64,000 bases of DNA from Geodermatophilus bullaregiensis (GCF_016907675.1 NZ_JAFBCJ010000001.1:2914001-2978000), one strand, 5' to 3'. Shown: positions 1 to 9,338, counted from the stretch's first letter. Notes: generated by a model from the sequence alone, not told the origin. Made by a program: numbers and translations.

Positions 1-65
1 CAGGGGGCAGGCGCCGCCCCGGCAGCGGGGTGGACGGGACCGGGACGTCGCCGGGACGTGCCCGG

Positions 66-350
66 TCAGACCGGCACGTTGCTGGCGGCCTTCTTGAGGT
101 TCGAGCCGGCGGTCACCTTGACGGTGTTGGCCGCGGGGATGTCGATCGACTCGCCGGTCTGCGGGTTGCGGCCGGTGCGGGCCGAGCGCTGGGTCCGCTC
201 GACGGTGATCAGCCCGGAGACGGCGACCTTCTCGCCGCGGGTGATCGCCTCGACGAGCTCCTCCTGCAGGCCGGCCAGGACGGCGTCCACGGTGGCGCTG
301 GGCACGTCGGCGCGCTTGGCGATGGCGGAGACGAGTTCGGCCTTGTTCAC
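66..350 (-). CDS. hup: HU-family nucleoid DNA-binding protein
   Basis: This 94-residue protein covers the whole HU/IHF fold. It has the N-terminal helical dimerisation part (starts VNKAELVSAIAKRA) and the DNA-binding beta-arm with the family signature near GRNPQTGESIDIPA at about residues 61-74. HU dimers bend and compact DNA in the nucleoid. I chose the GTG at 350 because the family begins exactly there (MNKxELv) and a purine-rich GAGAGGA lies about 8 bases upstream. The longer open frame upstream reads as low-complexity Pro/Arg sequence. The actinobacterial Lys/Ala-rich C-terminal extension found in some HU proteins (HupB type) is absent, so this is the short form. Confidence 0.93.
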   Translation of the reverse strand: MNKAELVSAIAKRADVPSATVDAVLAGLQEELVEAITRGEKVAVSGLITVERTQRSARTGRNPQTGESIDIPAANTVKVTAGSNLKKAASNVPV

Positions 351-593
351 GGAGATCCTCTCGGAGGTGTCGCGGCCGCGCGGTCTCGGCGGGCCGCCGG
401 TGGTGTCGCCGTCCGCGGTCCGCGGACGGCGCTCCCGGGCGGGCGCCCGGTGGACGGACCGGCCCGCGTCGAGGCGGTCCGGCCCGGGGCACCGTGTCAC
501 GCCGACGGGCACATGGCCAGTCCGGGGGGCCGACGGCACCCGTCCGGCCGGCCCTCCTGCCCTCGCGGGCGGCGGGGCTGCACGGTCCTCACC

Positions 594-599
594 TAGCGT
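594..599 (+). promoter_or_regulatory. Putative -10 box of a leaderless promoter
   Basis: The hexamer TAGCGT fits the actinobacterial TANNNT -10 consensus and ends 7 bases before the GTG at 607. Transcription would therefore start at or next to the start codon, giving a leaderless mRNA. No Shine-Dalgarno sequence is visible before this gene, which agrees. No convincing -35 was seen. Confidence 0.35.
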
Positions 600-606
600 G
601 GGTCGC

Positions 607-1531
607 GTGCCGCAGCTCCCCGGGACCGACCTGACCGTCAGCGACCTCTGCCTGGGTGGCAACGTCTTCGGCTGGACCGCCGACGAGGCGACGTCCCACG
701 CGGTCCTCGACCGCTTCGCCGACGCCGTGCCCGGCCCCCTGCGCCCCTTCGTCGACACCGCCGAGATGTACGGGGACGGCCGCTCCGAGCAGATCCTCGG
801 CGGGTGGATGGCCGACCGGGGCCTGCGCGACCGGGTGCTCGTGGCCACCAAGGCCTCGCCGCAGCAGAAGGCGCACCCCCTCGCCGCCGGGGAGATCCGC
901 GAGGCCGCCGAGCGCTCGCTGCGCAACCTGCGGACCGACCGCATCGACCTCTACTACGCGCACTACGACGACGAGACGACGCCGCTGGAGGAGACGCTCA
1001 CCGCCTTCGACGAGCTCGTGCGGTCGGGCAAGGTGCTGCACGTCGCGGCGTCGAACTACTCCCCGGCCCGGCTCACCGAGGCGCTGGAGACCTCCGAGCG
1101 GCTGGGCCTGGCCCGCTACGTCGCGCTGCAGCCGCACTTACAACCTGCTCGAGCGGCCGGCCTACGAGGACGGACTGCGCGACGTCGTCGCCGCGAACGG
1201 GCTGGGCTGCCTGCCCTACTTCTCGCTGGCCAAGGGCTTCCTGACCGGCAAGTACCGGGCCGGCGAGCGCGTCGACTCGCCGCGCGCGAGGGGGGCGAGG
1301 GCCTACGTCGGCGAGCGCGGCGACCGCGTGCTGACGGCGCTGCGCGAGGTGGCCGACGCGCACGGGGTGACACCGGCCGCGGTGGCGCTGCGCTGGCTGG
1401 CCGACCAGCCCACCGTCGTGGCGCCGATCGCCAGCGGCCGCGACGTCGACCAGCTCGCCGACCTGCTGCCCGTGCAGGACCTGGTGCTCACCGACGACGA
1501 GCGCGCCGCCCTGACCGCCGCCTCCCGGTAG
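607..1531 (+). pseudogene. Aldo/keto reductase, frameshifted
   Basis: Aldo/keto reductases are NAD(P)H-dependent carbonyl reductases with a TIM-barrel fold. The first part (607 to about 1138) carries the family features: VDTAEMYGDGRSE with the catalytic Asp and Tyr, ATKAS with the Lys, and RIDLYYAHYDD. It then shifts frame by one base: after ALQPH the sequence has an extra T in a TT pair at 1138-1139, and the other frame resumes with YNLLERPAYEDGL and runs to the TAG at 1531. Removing that T gives an intact protein of about 307 residues, the normal family length. The second half keeps normal GC3 coding bias, so the lesion is either very recent or an assembly error. GTG 607 is chosen for family alignment and leaderless promoter spacing. 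Confidence 0.85.
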
Positions 1532-1543
1532 AACCTCGTAGCG

Positions 1544-2656
1544 CTAGTGGCCCCTGGCCGACGCGGCCGAGGCGAGGTCCTCGACCCGCAGCAGGCCGAG
1601 GACGCCGCCGTCGGCGTCGGTGCAGACCACCGGGTCGAAGCGGTGCGCGGGCGGCCGGGTCAGCGCCCGGTGCAGCGTCTCGGTCACGTCGTCGGCCGGC
1701 TGGACGCACAGCGAGACCGGGGCGGTGTGCACCTCGCCGGTGCGGGGGTCGCCAAGCCGGAGCGCCAGCGGCTCGCCCTGCGGGCCGACGAGGACGACCG
1801 GCGGGAGGCCGGGGGAGCGCTCGGCGGCGTCGCACTGGCGCACCGGGCGCAGCAGGCCCGCCAGGCCGCCGGCCTGCCGGGCGCGCGCGGTCTGGTCCCG
1901 GACCAGGGACACCACCTCGGCCGGCAGCGGCGCGAAGCCCGGCGTCGGGCGGCCCAGCAGCCAGCCCTGCGCCAGCGGGACGCCGAGGCGGCAGACGGCG
2001 GCCAGCTCGCCGCGGGTCTCCACGCCCTGGGCCAGCAGCCACGCGCCGGTCCGGCCGGTCAGCCCGCCGAGCACCTCCGCGATCGCCTGGCGCACCGGGT
2101 CGGTGTCGACGCCGGCGACCAGCGAGCGGTCGAGCGCGACCAGGTCGGGCCGCAGCGCGGCGACCTGCTGCAGGCCCGACCAGCCGGCGCCGGTGTCGTC
2201 CAGGGCGACCAGTGCCCCGCGGGCGCGCAGCGCGGCCACCTGCACGCGCAGCGCGGCGAGGTCGGCCACCGGGGCGTGCCCCGTCAGCCCGAGGACGACG
2301 CCGCGCAGGTCGGGCCGGCCGGCCAGCGCCGCCTGCACGGGCGCGGTGCCGAGCAGGTGCGGGCCGACGTTGACCACCAGGAAGGTGCCCGCGGGCAGGA
2401 GGGGGACGGCGGCCAGCGCCCGGTGCAGGGCGAGCGCCTGGAGCTCCGCGGCGACGCCGGCGTCGGCGGCCGCGGCGAACCACGCCTCCGGAGCCGCGGT
2501 GCCCGGGAAGCGGGCCAGCGCCTCGTAGCCGGCCACGCGGGCGCGGGCGAGGTCGACGACGGGCTGGAAGACGAGGGTGAGGTCCCCGGGGTCGGCCAGC
2601 AGCGGCCGGCAGTCCGGCAGGCGGTCCGGCAGGCGCGGCGTCAGGGTGCCCGGCAT
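1544..2656 (-). CDS. Degenerate EAL-domain protein with CBS-like C-terminus
   Basis: A 370-residue cytoplasmic protein. Residues about 25-250 form an EAL domain, the fold of cyclic-di-GMP phosphodiesterases. The signature itself is present (GYEALARF, Glu45), but several catalytic positions are changed. The usual LEITES reads LGLTGH, DDFGTG reads DDTGAG, the Lys of the IKID motif is Ala (LVALDRS), and the Glu of AEGVET is Gln (AQGVET). It is therefore probably not an active hydrolase but a c-di-GMP binder or scaffold (inference). The last 110 or so residues resemble a CBS-type sensory module and follow a linker. It is divergently transcribed from the SpoIIE-type phosphatase gene, with about 170 bases between the two starts. 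The ATG at 2656 lacks a strong ribosome site. Confidence 0.8.
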   Translation of the reverse strand: MPGTLTPRLPDRLPDCRPLLADPGDLTLVFQPVVDLARARVAGYEALARFPGTAAPEAWFAAAADAGVAAELQALALHRALAAVPLLPAGTFLVVNVGPHLLGTAPVQAALAGRPDLRGVVLGLTGHAPVADLAALRVQVAALRARGALVALDDTGAGWSGLQQVAALRPDLVALDRSLVAGVDTDPVRQAIAEVLGGLTGRTGAWLLAQGVETRGELAAVCRLGVPLAQGWLLGRPTPGFAPLPAEVVSLVRDQTARARQAGGLAGLLRPVRQCDAAERSPGLPPVVLVGPQGEPLALRLGDPRTGEVHTAPVSLCVQPADDVTETLHRALTRPPAHRFDPVVCTDADGGVLGLLRVEDLASAASARGH

Positions 2657-2824
2657 GGGGGACCCATCGACCGGTCCGCGGCGGCGCTCGACCGGGCGGG
2701 CGGCGGCCCTCACCCGGTGGGGGGACGACGCACGCGAGCGGACGCGCTCGTCCGATTCCGGGCCGCCGCGTGGCACCATGGTCCGCTGCGGCCCGTCCGG
2801 GCCGAGTGCGCACGAGGAGGGGTC

Positions 2825-5560
2825 GTGGCCGTCCCCGTGCCGTTGCAGGGCCCCGACGTGCTGCGCGACGCCCACCGTGTCGCCGCCGCCCGCCGCCTGC
2901 TGGTCGAGGTGCCGGGTCCGGCCGCCTACGACCGGCTCTCGGGGCTGGCTGCCCGGCTGCTCGGGGCCGGCCACGCGAAGGTCACGCTGTTCACCGACGC
3001 GGACACCGTCGTCGGCGGGCACGGCCTGCCGCCCGGCGTCGTCGGCGGCCCGGCGCTGCTCACCGGTGCGCTGTCGGCGCGCGTCGTGCAGGAGGGGCGC
3101 CCGCTGGTGGTGCCCGACGCGCGGGCCGACGTGCGGGTCGCCGACCTGCCCGCCGTCACCTCCGGCGCGGTCGCCTCCTACCTCGGCTCCCCGCTGGTCT
3201 CGGCGTCGGGCCGGGTCGTCGGCGTCCTCGCCGTGTACGACGGCGCGCCGCGCGGCTGGCGCGACGACGACGCCGCGCTGCTGGAGCACCTGGCCGCCTC
3301 CGTCGTGGCGGAGCTGGAGCTGGCCGCCGCCCACTCGGCGATCGGCGCCTCGCTGGCCCGGCTCGACGTCGCCCTCGAGGCGAGCGCGGTGGGGATCTGG
3401 GAGAACGACCTGCGCACCGGCGTCGTCTCGTGGGACGAGCGCTGCGCGGCGGTGCACGGCCTCGAGGGCGCGCAGGAGTTCACCGACGTCGACCAGATGC
3501 TGGCCGACCGCATCCACGCCGACGACCACGCCGCCGTCCGGGAGGCCATGGCCGAGGCGTTCGCGGGCTCCGGTGAGTACGCCGTCGAGTGCCGTGCCCT
3601 GCACACCGACGGCTCGGTCCGCTGGACGGTCTCCCGCGGGCGGGTGGTGCGCGACGCCCGGGGCGAGGCGATCCGGGTGCTGGGCACCGTCGTCGACGTC
3701 ACCGACGCCCGTGACCAGGCCGCCCGCCGGATGGCGGCGGTGCAGCGGGCCGCCGCGGTCGCCGAGGTCGCCGCCCAGCTGGCCAACGCGACGGCGCTGT
3801 CCCAGCTCGCCGAGATCGCGCTGCGCGGCGCCCGGGTGCTCGGGGCCTCCTCCAGCGCGCTGGCCGCCTTCGACGGCGACGGCACGCTGCGGCTGCACCT
3901 GGCGCGGCGCCTGGCCGACACCGTGGCCGCGGTCGCCGCCGAGGCCGACGCCGAGGTGGACCTGGGCGAGCAGGGCGTGGCCGTCGAGCTCGACGACGTC
4001 CTGCCCACGCAGTACGCCGCCCGGCACGGCGAGCGGCTGCTGTTCACCGACCTCGAGGCCGCGGTCGACCGCTTCCCGCAGATGGCCGAGGTCGGGCCGC
4101 TGCTGGGCCTGCGGGCGCTCGCGGCGCTGCCGCTGCGGGTGGAGGGCCAGCTGCTCGGCAGCTTCGTCGTCGTGTGGGACACCGACCACGAGTTCCCGGA
4201 CACCGACGTCGAGCTGCTCGACGCGCTCACCGCGCAGATCGCGCTGAGCGTGTCCCGGCTCCGCTCGGAGGCCGACCGGGCCGCCGCGGTCGCCGCCATG
4301 GCCGCGGCCAACCGGCGGCTGCAGCTGCTGGCCGACGCCGGCCGGGTGCTCTCGGGCAGCCTGGACATCACCGACCAGCTCGACCAGCTGGCCGGTCTGG
4401 TCGTCCCGGCGCTGGGGGACTGGTGCTGGATCCTCGTCACCGACGAGCAGGGCCGGCTGCACGACATCGCCGCGGCCCACCGGGACCCCACCCGCCGCGA
4501 CGACGTGGCCGAGTACGTCCGGACGATGGTCGCGGGGATGAGCGACGAGCACGCCGCCCGTGTGGTCACGCGCACCGGCCGGCCGCTGGTGGTGCCCGAG
4601 ATCGACGCCGCCCGGATCGCGCGGGCGCTGCCGGACCCCGCGGGACAGGAGGCCCTCACCCGGCTGGCGCCCCGGTCGTCGGTGATCGTGCCGCTGGTCG
4701 CGCGCGGGCACGTCATCGGCGCCCTCGGCCTGGCCAACGGCGCCGACCGCGGCCCGCACGCGCCGGCGGAGGTCGACACCGCCGTCGAGATCGGCCGGCG
4801 GGCGGGCCTGGCGCTGCAGTCGGCGCGGCTGTTCGAGCAGCAGCGCGACCTCGCCGACGCGCTGCAGCACAGCATGCTCACCGCGCCGCCGCGGCCCGAG
4901 GGCTGCGAGATCGTCGTCCGGTACCTGCCGGCCTCCGAGGGCGTCGAGATCGGCGGTGACTGGTACGACGCCTTCGTCGAGGCCGGCGGCGACACGGTCC
5001 TGGCCATCGGTGACGTCGTCGGGCACGACCGGCACGCCGCCGCCGCGATGGGGCAGCTGCGCGGCCTGCTCCGCGGCATCGGCTACGCCGGCGGTTCCTC
5101 GCCGGCCGAGGTCCTCGCGCAGCTCGACCGCGCCGCGTCGGGCCTGGCCCCGGGGACCATGGCGACGGCGCTGCTGGCGCGGTTGGAGCGGCGGCCGGGG
5201 GAGGAGCCCCTGCTGCGCTGGTCGAGCGCCGGGCACCCGCCGCCGGTGGTGGTCGACCCGGACGGGGAGGTCCGCCTCCTCGCCGCCGGCCGGGCCGACC
5301 TGCTGCTCGGCGTCGACCCTGACCGCGCGCGCACCGACAACGCCGCCGTCCTGCCGGTGGGCAGCACCGTCCTGCTGCACACCGACGGGCTGGTGGAGCG
5401 CCGCGACCGCGACCTCGACGCGGGCACCGACGAGCTGCTCGCCGTCCTGCGCGGCTGCGCGGGGGTGCCGCTGGAGCAGGTGTGCGACCGCGTGCTGCGG
5501 CGGCTGTTCCTGCCCGACGCCGAGGACGACGTCGCGCTGCTCGCCGTCCGGGTGCTGTGA
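2825..5560 (+). CDS. GAF/PAS sensor PP2C (SpoIIE-type) serine phosphatase
   Basis: A 911-residue soluble multi-sensor protein. The order is GAF (about 20-165), PAS with PAC (about 175-300, including GSVRWTVSRGRVV and VLGTVVDVTDARD), GAF (about 310-470), GAF (about 505-675) and a C-terminal PP2C-like SpoIIE/RsbU domain (about 690-905). The phosphatase metal ligands are visible in EIGGDWYDAF, AIGDVVGHD and EDDVALLAV. Family members dephosphorylate anti-anti-sigma factors and so switch on stress sigma factors. The GTG at 2825 follows GAGGAGG at 2814-2820. No RsbW-like kinase domain is fused, and no anti-sigma partner is adjacent, so the target is unknown. It is divergent from the EAL protein, which suggests shared regulation. 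Confidence 0.9.
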   Translation: MAVPVPLQGPDVLRDAHRVAAARRLLVEVPGPAAYDRLSGLAARLLGAGHAKVTLFTDADTVVGGHGLPPGVVGGPALLTGALSARVVQEGRPLVVPDARADVRVADLPAVTSGAVASYLGSPLVSASGRVVGVLAVYDGAPRGWRDDDAALLEHLAASVVAELELAAAHSAIGASLARLDVALEASAVGIWENDLRTGVVSWDERCAAVHGLEGAQEFTDVDQMLADRIHADDHAAVREAMAEAFAGSGEYAVECRALHTDGSVRWTVSRGRVVRDARGEAIRVLGTVVDVTDARDQAARRMAAVQRAAAVAEVAAQLANATALSQLAEIALRGARVLGASSSALAAFDGDGTLRLHLARRLADTVAAVAAEADAEVDLGEQGVAVELDDVLPTQYAARHGERLLFTDLEAAVDRFPQMAEVGPLLGLRALAALPLRVEGQLLGSFVVVWDTDHEFPDTDVELLDALTAQIALSVSRLRSEADRAAAVAAMAAANRRLQLLADAGRVLSGSLDITDQLDQLAGLVVPALGDWCWILVTDEQGRLHDIAAAHRDPTRRDDVAEYVRTMVAGMSDEHAARVVTRTGRPLVVPEIDAARIARALPDPAGQEALTRLAPRSSVIVPLVARGHVIGALGLANGADRGPHAPAEVDTAVEIGRRAGLALQSARLFEQQRDLADALQHSMLTAPPRPEGCEIVVRYLPASEGVEIGGDWYDAFVEAGGDTVLAIGDVVGHDRHAAAAMGQLRGLLRGIGYAGGSSPAEVLAQLDRAASGLAPGTMATALLARLERRPGEEPLLRWSSAGHPPPVVVDPDGEVRLLAAGRADLLLGVDPDRARTDNAAVLPVGSTVLLHTDGLVERRDRDLDAGTDELLAVLRGCAGVPLEQVCDRVLRRLFLPDAEDDVALLAVRVL

Positions 5561-5607
5561 CACCGCGGTCCGACCCGACCCCACCGCGCCCAGGGACCGC
5601 CCGCTCC

Positions 5608-5694
5608 GCCGTCCTCCCGCACCGCAGCGCGTCCTCCCCGACGTCCCACGGTCAGGGAGGACGCGCCACGATCAGGTCCCCTGATCGTGGCCCC
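5608..5694. repeat. 87-bp dispersed palindromic element, copy A
   Basis: Copy A lies between two convergent genes. It contains two direct CGTCCTCCC units, an inverted GGGAGGACGCG, and a perfect hairpin with 11-base arms (CCACGATCAGG, loop TCC, CCTGATCGTGG). Close copies of the same length and architecture occur at 35303-35389 (same orientation) and 51271-51357 (opposite orientation). Here it may also act as a bidirectional terminator. Confidence 0.85.
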
Positions 5695-5696
5695 GG

Positions 5697-6935
5697 TCAG
5701 GCCGGCGTGACCTCGTAGGTGTGCCCGGCGGCGCGCAGCCGCTCGACGAGGACGTGGCCCAGTGCCGTCGCCGGGGTCAGCGAGCCGGCCCGGTCGGGCA
5801 GCCGGTCGCCGTCGAGGGCCAGGCCGAGCGCGACCTCCCCGAGCATCACCGACGTCGCGGCGTAGCCGGGGTCGCCCGAGCCGGCCGCCGTCGCCCGGTA
5901 GTGCCGGCCGCCCTCGGTGTCGGCGTCGACGACCATGCGGAAGAAGCCCTTCTCGCGGGTGGCCGCGTCGGGACCGGAGCCGGGGGAGGGCAGCACGCGG
6001 TCGAGCAGCGCCCGGGTGGGCGGGAAGGCCAGCGCGCCGAGGCCGGCGGCCAGGCCGGTGGTGATCCCGGCGGCGGTGACCGCGCCGGTGAGCCCCCGGC
6101 CGGCGCTCATCGCCTCGCCGTAGCGCAGGCCGCGGCCGTAGGACCACTCCTGCAGGGCGTTGCTGCGCCGCACGATCCGGGTGTTGAACGGTGCCATGAC
6201 GAACGGCGCGGTCCACCGGCCGTCGGCGGCCAGCGCCGGGGGAGCGGCGTCCGGGGGCTGGCGGGTGGCCGGCTCGGCGTCGCGGTCGGGCGAGAGGGCG
6301 TAGGGGTCGCCGATGACGCGGCGCAGCGTCCGGTCCCGCAGCATCGCCTCGATCTGGTTGCGCATCGAGTCGACGGTGCCGCCGCTGACCCCGCCGCGGG
6401 CCGAGGCGACCAGGCGGACGTCGGTGAGCCCGCCCGCGCCGTCGGCACGGGCGCGCTCGGCGAGCAGGAACACCGACAGGTCCGAGGGGATGGAGTCGTA
6501 GCCCGCGGCGTGCACCAGCCGGGCGCCGGTCTCCCGCGCGACGGCGTCGCAGCGGTCGATGGCGTCGCGGACGAACAGCACCTCCCCGGTGAGGTCGGCG
6601 TAGTGCGTGCCGGCGCGGGCGCAGGCCTCGACGACGGGCAGGCCGTAGCGCGCGTAGGGGCCGACGGTGGTGACCAGCACGCGGGTGCTCTCCGCCGTGC
6701 GGGTCAGCGACGCCGGGTCGCCGCTGTCGGCCTCCAGCAGCGGCCAGTGCCGTCCGGCCGCCGGCAGCTCCGCCGCCGCGGCGGCCAGCTTCTCCCGCGA
6801 CCGGCCGGCCAGGGCGACGCGCAGGTCCGGCGGCGCGGCCTCGGCCAGGTAGGCGGCGACCAGGCGGCCGACGAAGCCGGTGGCACCGAAGAGGACGACG
6901 TCGTGCTCGCGCGCGGGCTCGGTCACGCCGACCAT
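5697..6935 (-). CDS. Saccharopine dehydrogenase-like / trans-acting enoyl reductase family protein
   Basis: A 412-residue protein with an N-terminal Rossmann fold (VVLFGATGFVGRLVAAYLAE, about residues 13-32) and the downstream TVGPYARYGLPVVEACARAG and HYADLTGE segments typical of the saccharopine-dehydrogenase-like family. The mycobacterial member Rv2953 is a trans-acting enoyl reductase for phenolic glycolipids and phthiocerol. A lipid-related NAD(P)-dependent reductase is the best family-level guess, but the substrate cannot be read from the sequence. A hydrophobic stretch near residues 290-310 may be an amphipathic membrane contact. The ATG at 6935 is used; a GTG nine bases inside is an alternative. 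The gene is divergent from the amidase gene. Confidence 0.8.
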   Translation of the reverse strand: MVGVTEPAREHDVVLFGATGFVGRLVAAYLAEAAPPDLRVALAGRSREKLAAAAAELPAAGRHWPLLEADSGDPASLTRTAESTRVLVTTVGPYARYGLPVVEACARAGTHYADLTGEVLFVRDAIDRCDAVARETGARLVHAAGYDSIPSDLSVFLLAERARADGAGGLTDVRLVASARGGVSGGTVDSMRNQIEAMLRDRTLRRVIGDPYALSPDRDAEPATRQPPDAAPPALAADGRWTAPFVMAPFNTRIVRRSNALQEWSYGRGLRYGEAMSAGRGLTGAVTAAGITTGLAAGLGALAFPPTRALLDRVLPSPGSGPDAATREKGFFRMVVDADTEGGRHYRATAAGSGDPGYAATSVMLGEVALGLALDGDRLPDRAGSLTPATALGHVLVERLRAAGHTYEVTPA

Positions 6936-6981
6936 CCTCGCCGTCCCCGGCCGGTCGGCGCGACCGGGTGGCCCGGTGCCG

Positions 6982-7011
6982 GTGACAGGGACGGCGCGCC
7001 CTCGCTAGCTT
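6982..7011 (+). promoter_or_regulatory. Putative housekeeping promoter of the amidase gene
   Basis: GTGACA (6982-6987) and TAGCTT (7006-7011) are separated by 18 bases, a near-consensus vegetative sigma promoter. It would give a leader of about 28 bases containing the CAGGAGG ribosome site ahead of GTG 7046. Confidence 0.5.
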
Positions 7012-7045
7012 GCTGCCACACCCACCGAGGGACGCAGGAGGCGCC

Positions 7046-8581
7046 GTGCCCGTACGCCCGCCGGACGAGAACGAGGTGGCCGCGCTCGCGGGCACCTACG
7101 GGATGCACCCCGACGAGGCGGAGGTGTCCTCCTACACCCCGCTCGTCGCCGCGTTCCTGACCTCCTACGACGCGGTCGAGGAGCTCTACGCGGGCATCGC
7201 CCCGCAGCCGCCCGCCGACCGGCCCAGCACCCGGCCCGCCGACGCGGACAACCCGCTGGGCGCCTGGTACGTCCGGACGGAGATCCGCGGCGCTGCCGAG
7301 GGACCCCTCGCGGGGCGCACGGTCGCGGTCAAGGACAACGTGGCGGTGGCCGGCGTGCCGATGATGAACGGCAGCCACACCGTCGAGGGGTTCGTGCCCC
7401 GCAGGGACGCCACCGTGGTGACCCGCCTGCTCGGTGCCGGCGCGACCGTCACGGGGAAGGCCGTCTGCGAGGACCTCTGCTTCTCGGGAGGGAGCCACAC
7501 CTCCGTCACCGGCCCGGTGCGCAACCCCTGGGACCCGACCCGCACCACCGGCGGCAGCTCCAGCGGCAGCGCCGCGCTGGTCGCGGCCGGGGAGGTGGAC
7601 CTGGCCCTCGGCGGCGACCAGGGCGGGTCCATCCGCATGCCGGCGGCCTTCTGCGGCATCGTCGGGCACAAGCCCACGCACGGTCTGGTGCCCTACACCG
7701 GCGCCTTCCCGATCGAGTCGACCCTCGACCACCTGGGGCCGATGACCCGCACGGTCGCCGACGCCGCGACGGTCCTCGACGTCCTGGCCGGCCGGGACGG
7801 CGACGACCCCCGGCAGCCGGCCGACCTGGCGCCCGCCTCCTGCGCCGCGGCGCTGGGCGGGGACGTCGCGGGACTGCGGGTCGGCGTGGTCGCGCAGGGC
7901 TTCGGCTGGGCGGAGCTCTCCGAGACCGGCGTCGACGACACCGTGCGCGCGGCCGCCGGCCGGCTGCGCGAGCTCGGCATCGAGGTCGTCGACCTCGACC
8001 TCCCGTGGCACCGGCACGCGCTGCACGTCTGGAACGTCATCGCCACCGACGGCGCGACCGTCCAGATGATCGAGGGCAACGGGTACGGCCACAACTGGGA
8101 GGGCCGGTACGACCCCGACCTGGTCGCCCACTACGGGCGGCGGCGCAAGGAGACCGCCGACCGCTGGTCGCCGACCGTCACCGCGGTCGCCCTGGCCGGC
8201 CGCTGGTCGATCGAGCGGGAGCAGGGCCGTCACTACGCGATGGCCCAGAACCTGGCCGCGGAGGTCCGCCGCCGCTACGACGAGGCGCTGAGCGGGGTCG
8301 ACCTGCTGGTGCTGCCCACCGTGCCGATGGTCGCCCGGCCGATCCCGGCACCCGACGACCCGCTCGAGGTCCGGGTGTCCCGGGGCCTGGAGATGATCGT
8401 CAACTGCGCGCCGTTCGACGTCAGCGGTCACCCGGCCACCAGCGTCCCCGCCGGGCTGTCCGAGGGCCTGCCGGTCGGGATGATGCTGGTCGGCCGGCGG
8501 TTCGCCGACGCCACGTGCCTGCAGGTGGCACACGCCTTCGAGCAGCTCGTCGGCGGGTTCCCGGGTCCTCCCGGGCGCTGA
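7046..8581 (+). CDS. Amidase (amidase signature family, nitrile-pathway type)
   Basis: A 511-residue amidase-signature enzyme that hydrolyses aliphatic or aromatic amides to acids and ammonia. The Ser-cisSer-Lys triad is visible: Lys in TVAVKDNVAVAG, cis-Ser in GGSSSGSAA, and the nucleophile Ser in GGDQGGSIRMPAA. The segments GVPMMNGSHTVEGF, AVCEDLCFSGGS and the NCAPFDVSGHP region closely resemble the Rhodococcus enantioselective amidase that works with nitrile hydratase. No nitrile hydratase genes are adjacent, so the natural substrate is open. GTG 7046 is preceded by CAGGAGG at a good distance; the longer frame from 7010 has no ribosome site. Confidence 0.92.
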   Translation: MPVRPPDENEVAALAGTYGMHPDEAEVSSYTPLVAAFLTSYDAVEELYAGIAPQPPADRPSTRPADADNPLGAWYVRTEIRGAAEGPLAGRTVAVKDNVAVAGVPMMNGSHTVEGFVPRRDATVVTRLLGAGATVTGKAVCEDLCFSGGSHTSVTGPVRNPWDPTRTTGGSSSGSAALVAAGEVDLALGGDQGGSIRMPAAFCGIVGHKPTHGLVPYTGAFPIESTLDHLGPMTRTVADAATVLDVLAGRDGDDPRQPADLAPASCAAALGGDVAGLRVGVVAQGFGWAELSETGVDDTVRAAAGRLRELGIEVVDLDLPWHRHALHVWNVIATDGATVQMIEGNGYGHNWEGRYDPDLVAHYGRRRKETADRWSPTVTAVALAGRWSIEREQGRHYAMAQNLAAEVRRRYDEALSGVDLLVLPTVPMVARPIPAPDDPLEVRVSRGLEMIVNCAPFDVSGHPATSVPAGLSEGLPVGMMLVGRRFADATCLQVAHAFEQLVGGFPGPPGR

Positions 8582-8612
8582 CGCCCCGCCGCCGCCCCGG
8601 AGCCCGGCGACC

Positions 8613-9338
8613 CTAGCGGGCCCGGCGCCGGGCCCGGCGGCGTCCGTCGGGCCGGTCGCCGCGCTCGCGGGCCAGCCGCTGGCGGGCCCGCCCGGGCAGG
8701 TCGACGGCGACCGGCGCCTCCCAGCCGCGCCACACCGCGAGCAGCCGGAGGGTGGCCACCAGCCCGATGACCAGCAGCGCCACCGGGATCGGCGCGAGCC
8801 CGGCGGGGCCGGCCAGCACGGTCAGCGCCGTGGCCCCCAGCAGCGCGGCGACGGCGTTGTACGGCCCGGGCTGCACGATGTCGGCCCGCTGCGCCAGCAG
8901 GACGTCGCGGATCACCGCCCCGCCCACGGCGGTCAGCGTGCCGATGAACACGACCGAGGCGCTGGGGAGCCCGGCCAGCTGGGCCTTCTGCGCGCCGATG
9001 ACGGTGAACAGGCCGAGGGTGAGCGCGTCGAGCGCCACGAGCAGCGGGTTGAGCCGGGAGAGCCAGCCGGAGAAGTAGAAGGTGACCGCCGCCGTGATCG
9101 CCACGGCGGGCAGGTAGGCGGGGTTGGTGAGCGCCACGGGCGGGCCGGCGGCCAGCAGCACGTCGCGGATCAGCCCGCCGCCCAGCCCGCCGCTGACCGC
9201 CAGCAGCAGGACCCCGGAGACGGCGAAGCCCTCGCGCGCGGCGAGCAGCCCGCCGGTGAGCGCGCCGACGACGATCGCGGCCAGGTCGACCGCGGCCGGC
9301 ACGCGCAGGGTCTCGGCCGCAGCGGCCAGGGTGCTCAC
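8613..9338 (-). CDS. TRIC-type cation channel (UPF0126) family membrane protein
   Basis: A 241-residue integral membrane protein with about seven hydrophobic helices arranged as two homologous halves. Each half carries the signature glycine-rich bend followed by RD: GGGLIRDVLL near residue 53 and GGAVIRDVLL near residue 139. These motifs define the YadS/UPF0126 family, whose structures resemble trimeric intracellular cation channels. The C-terminal tail after about residue 210 is very Arg-rich and cytoplasmic. Start is GTG 9338. It is convergent with the amidase gene and divergent from the GGDEF-EAL gene. Confidence 0.88.
   Translation of the reverse strand: MSTLAAAAETLRVPAAVDLAAIVVGALTGGLLAAREGFAVSGVLLLAVSGGLGGGLIRDVLLAAGPPVALTNPAYLPAVAITAAVTFYFSGWLSRLNPLLVALDALTLGLFTVIGAQKAQLAGLPSASVVFIGTLTAVGGAVIRDVLLAQRADIVQPGPYNAVAALLGATALTVLAGPAGLAPIPVALLVIGLVATLRLLAVWRGWEAPVAVDLPGRARQRLARERGDRPDGRRRARRRAR

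Noticed and set aside
1544..5584. Very long minus-strand open frame of 1346 codons
   Set aside because: Only its 3' part (from 2656) is a real EAL gene. The rest is the antisense of the GAF/SpoIIE gene, kept open by GC-rich codon structure.
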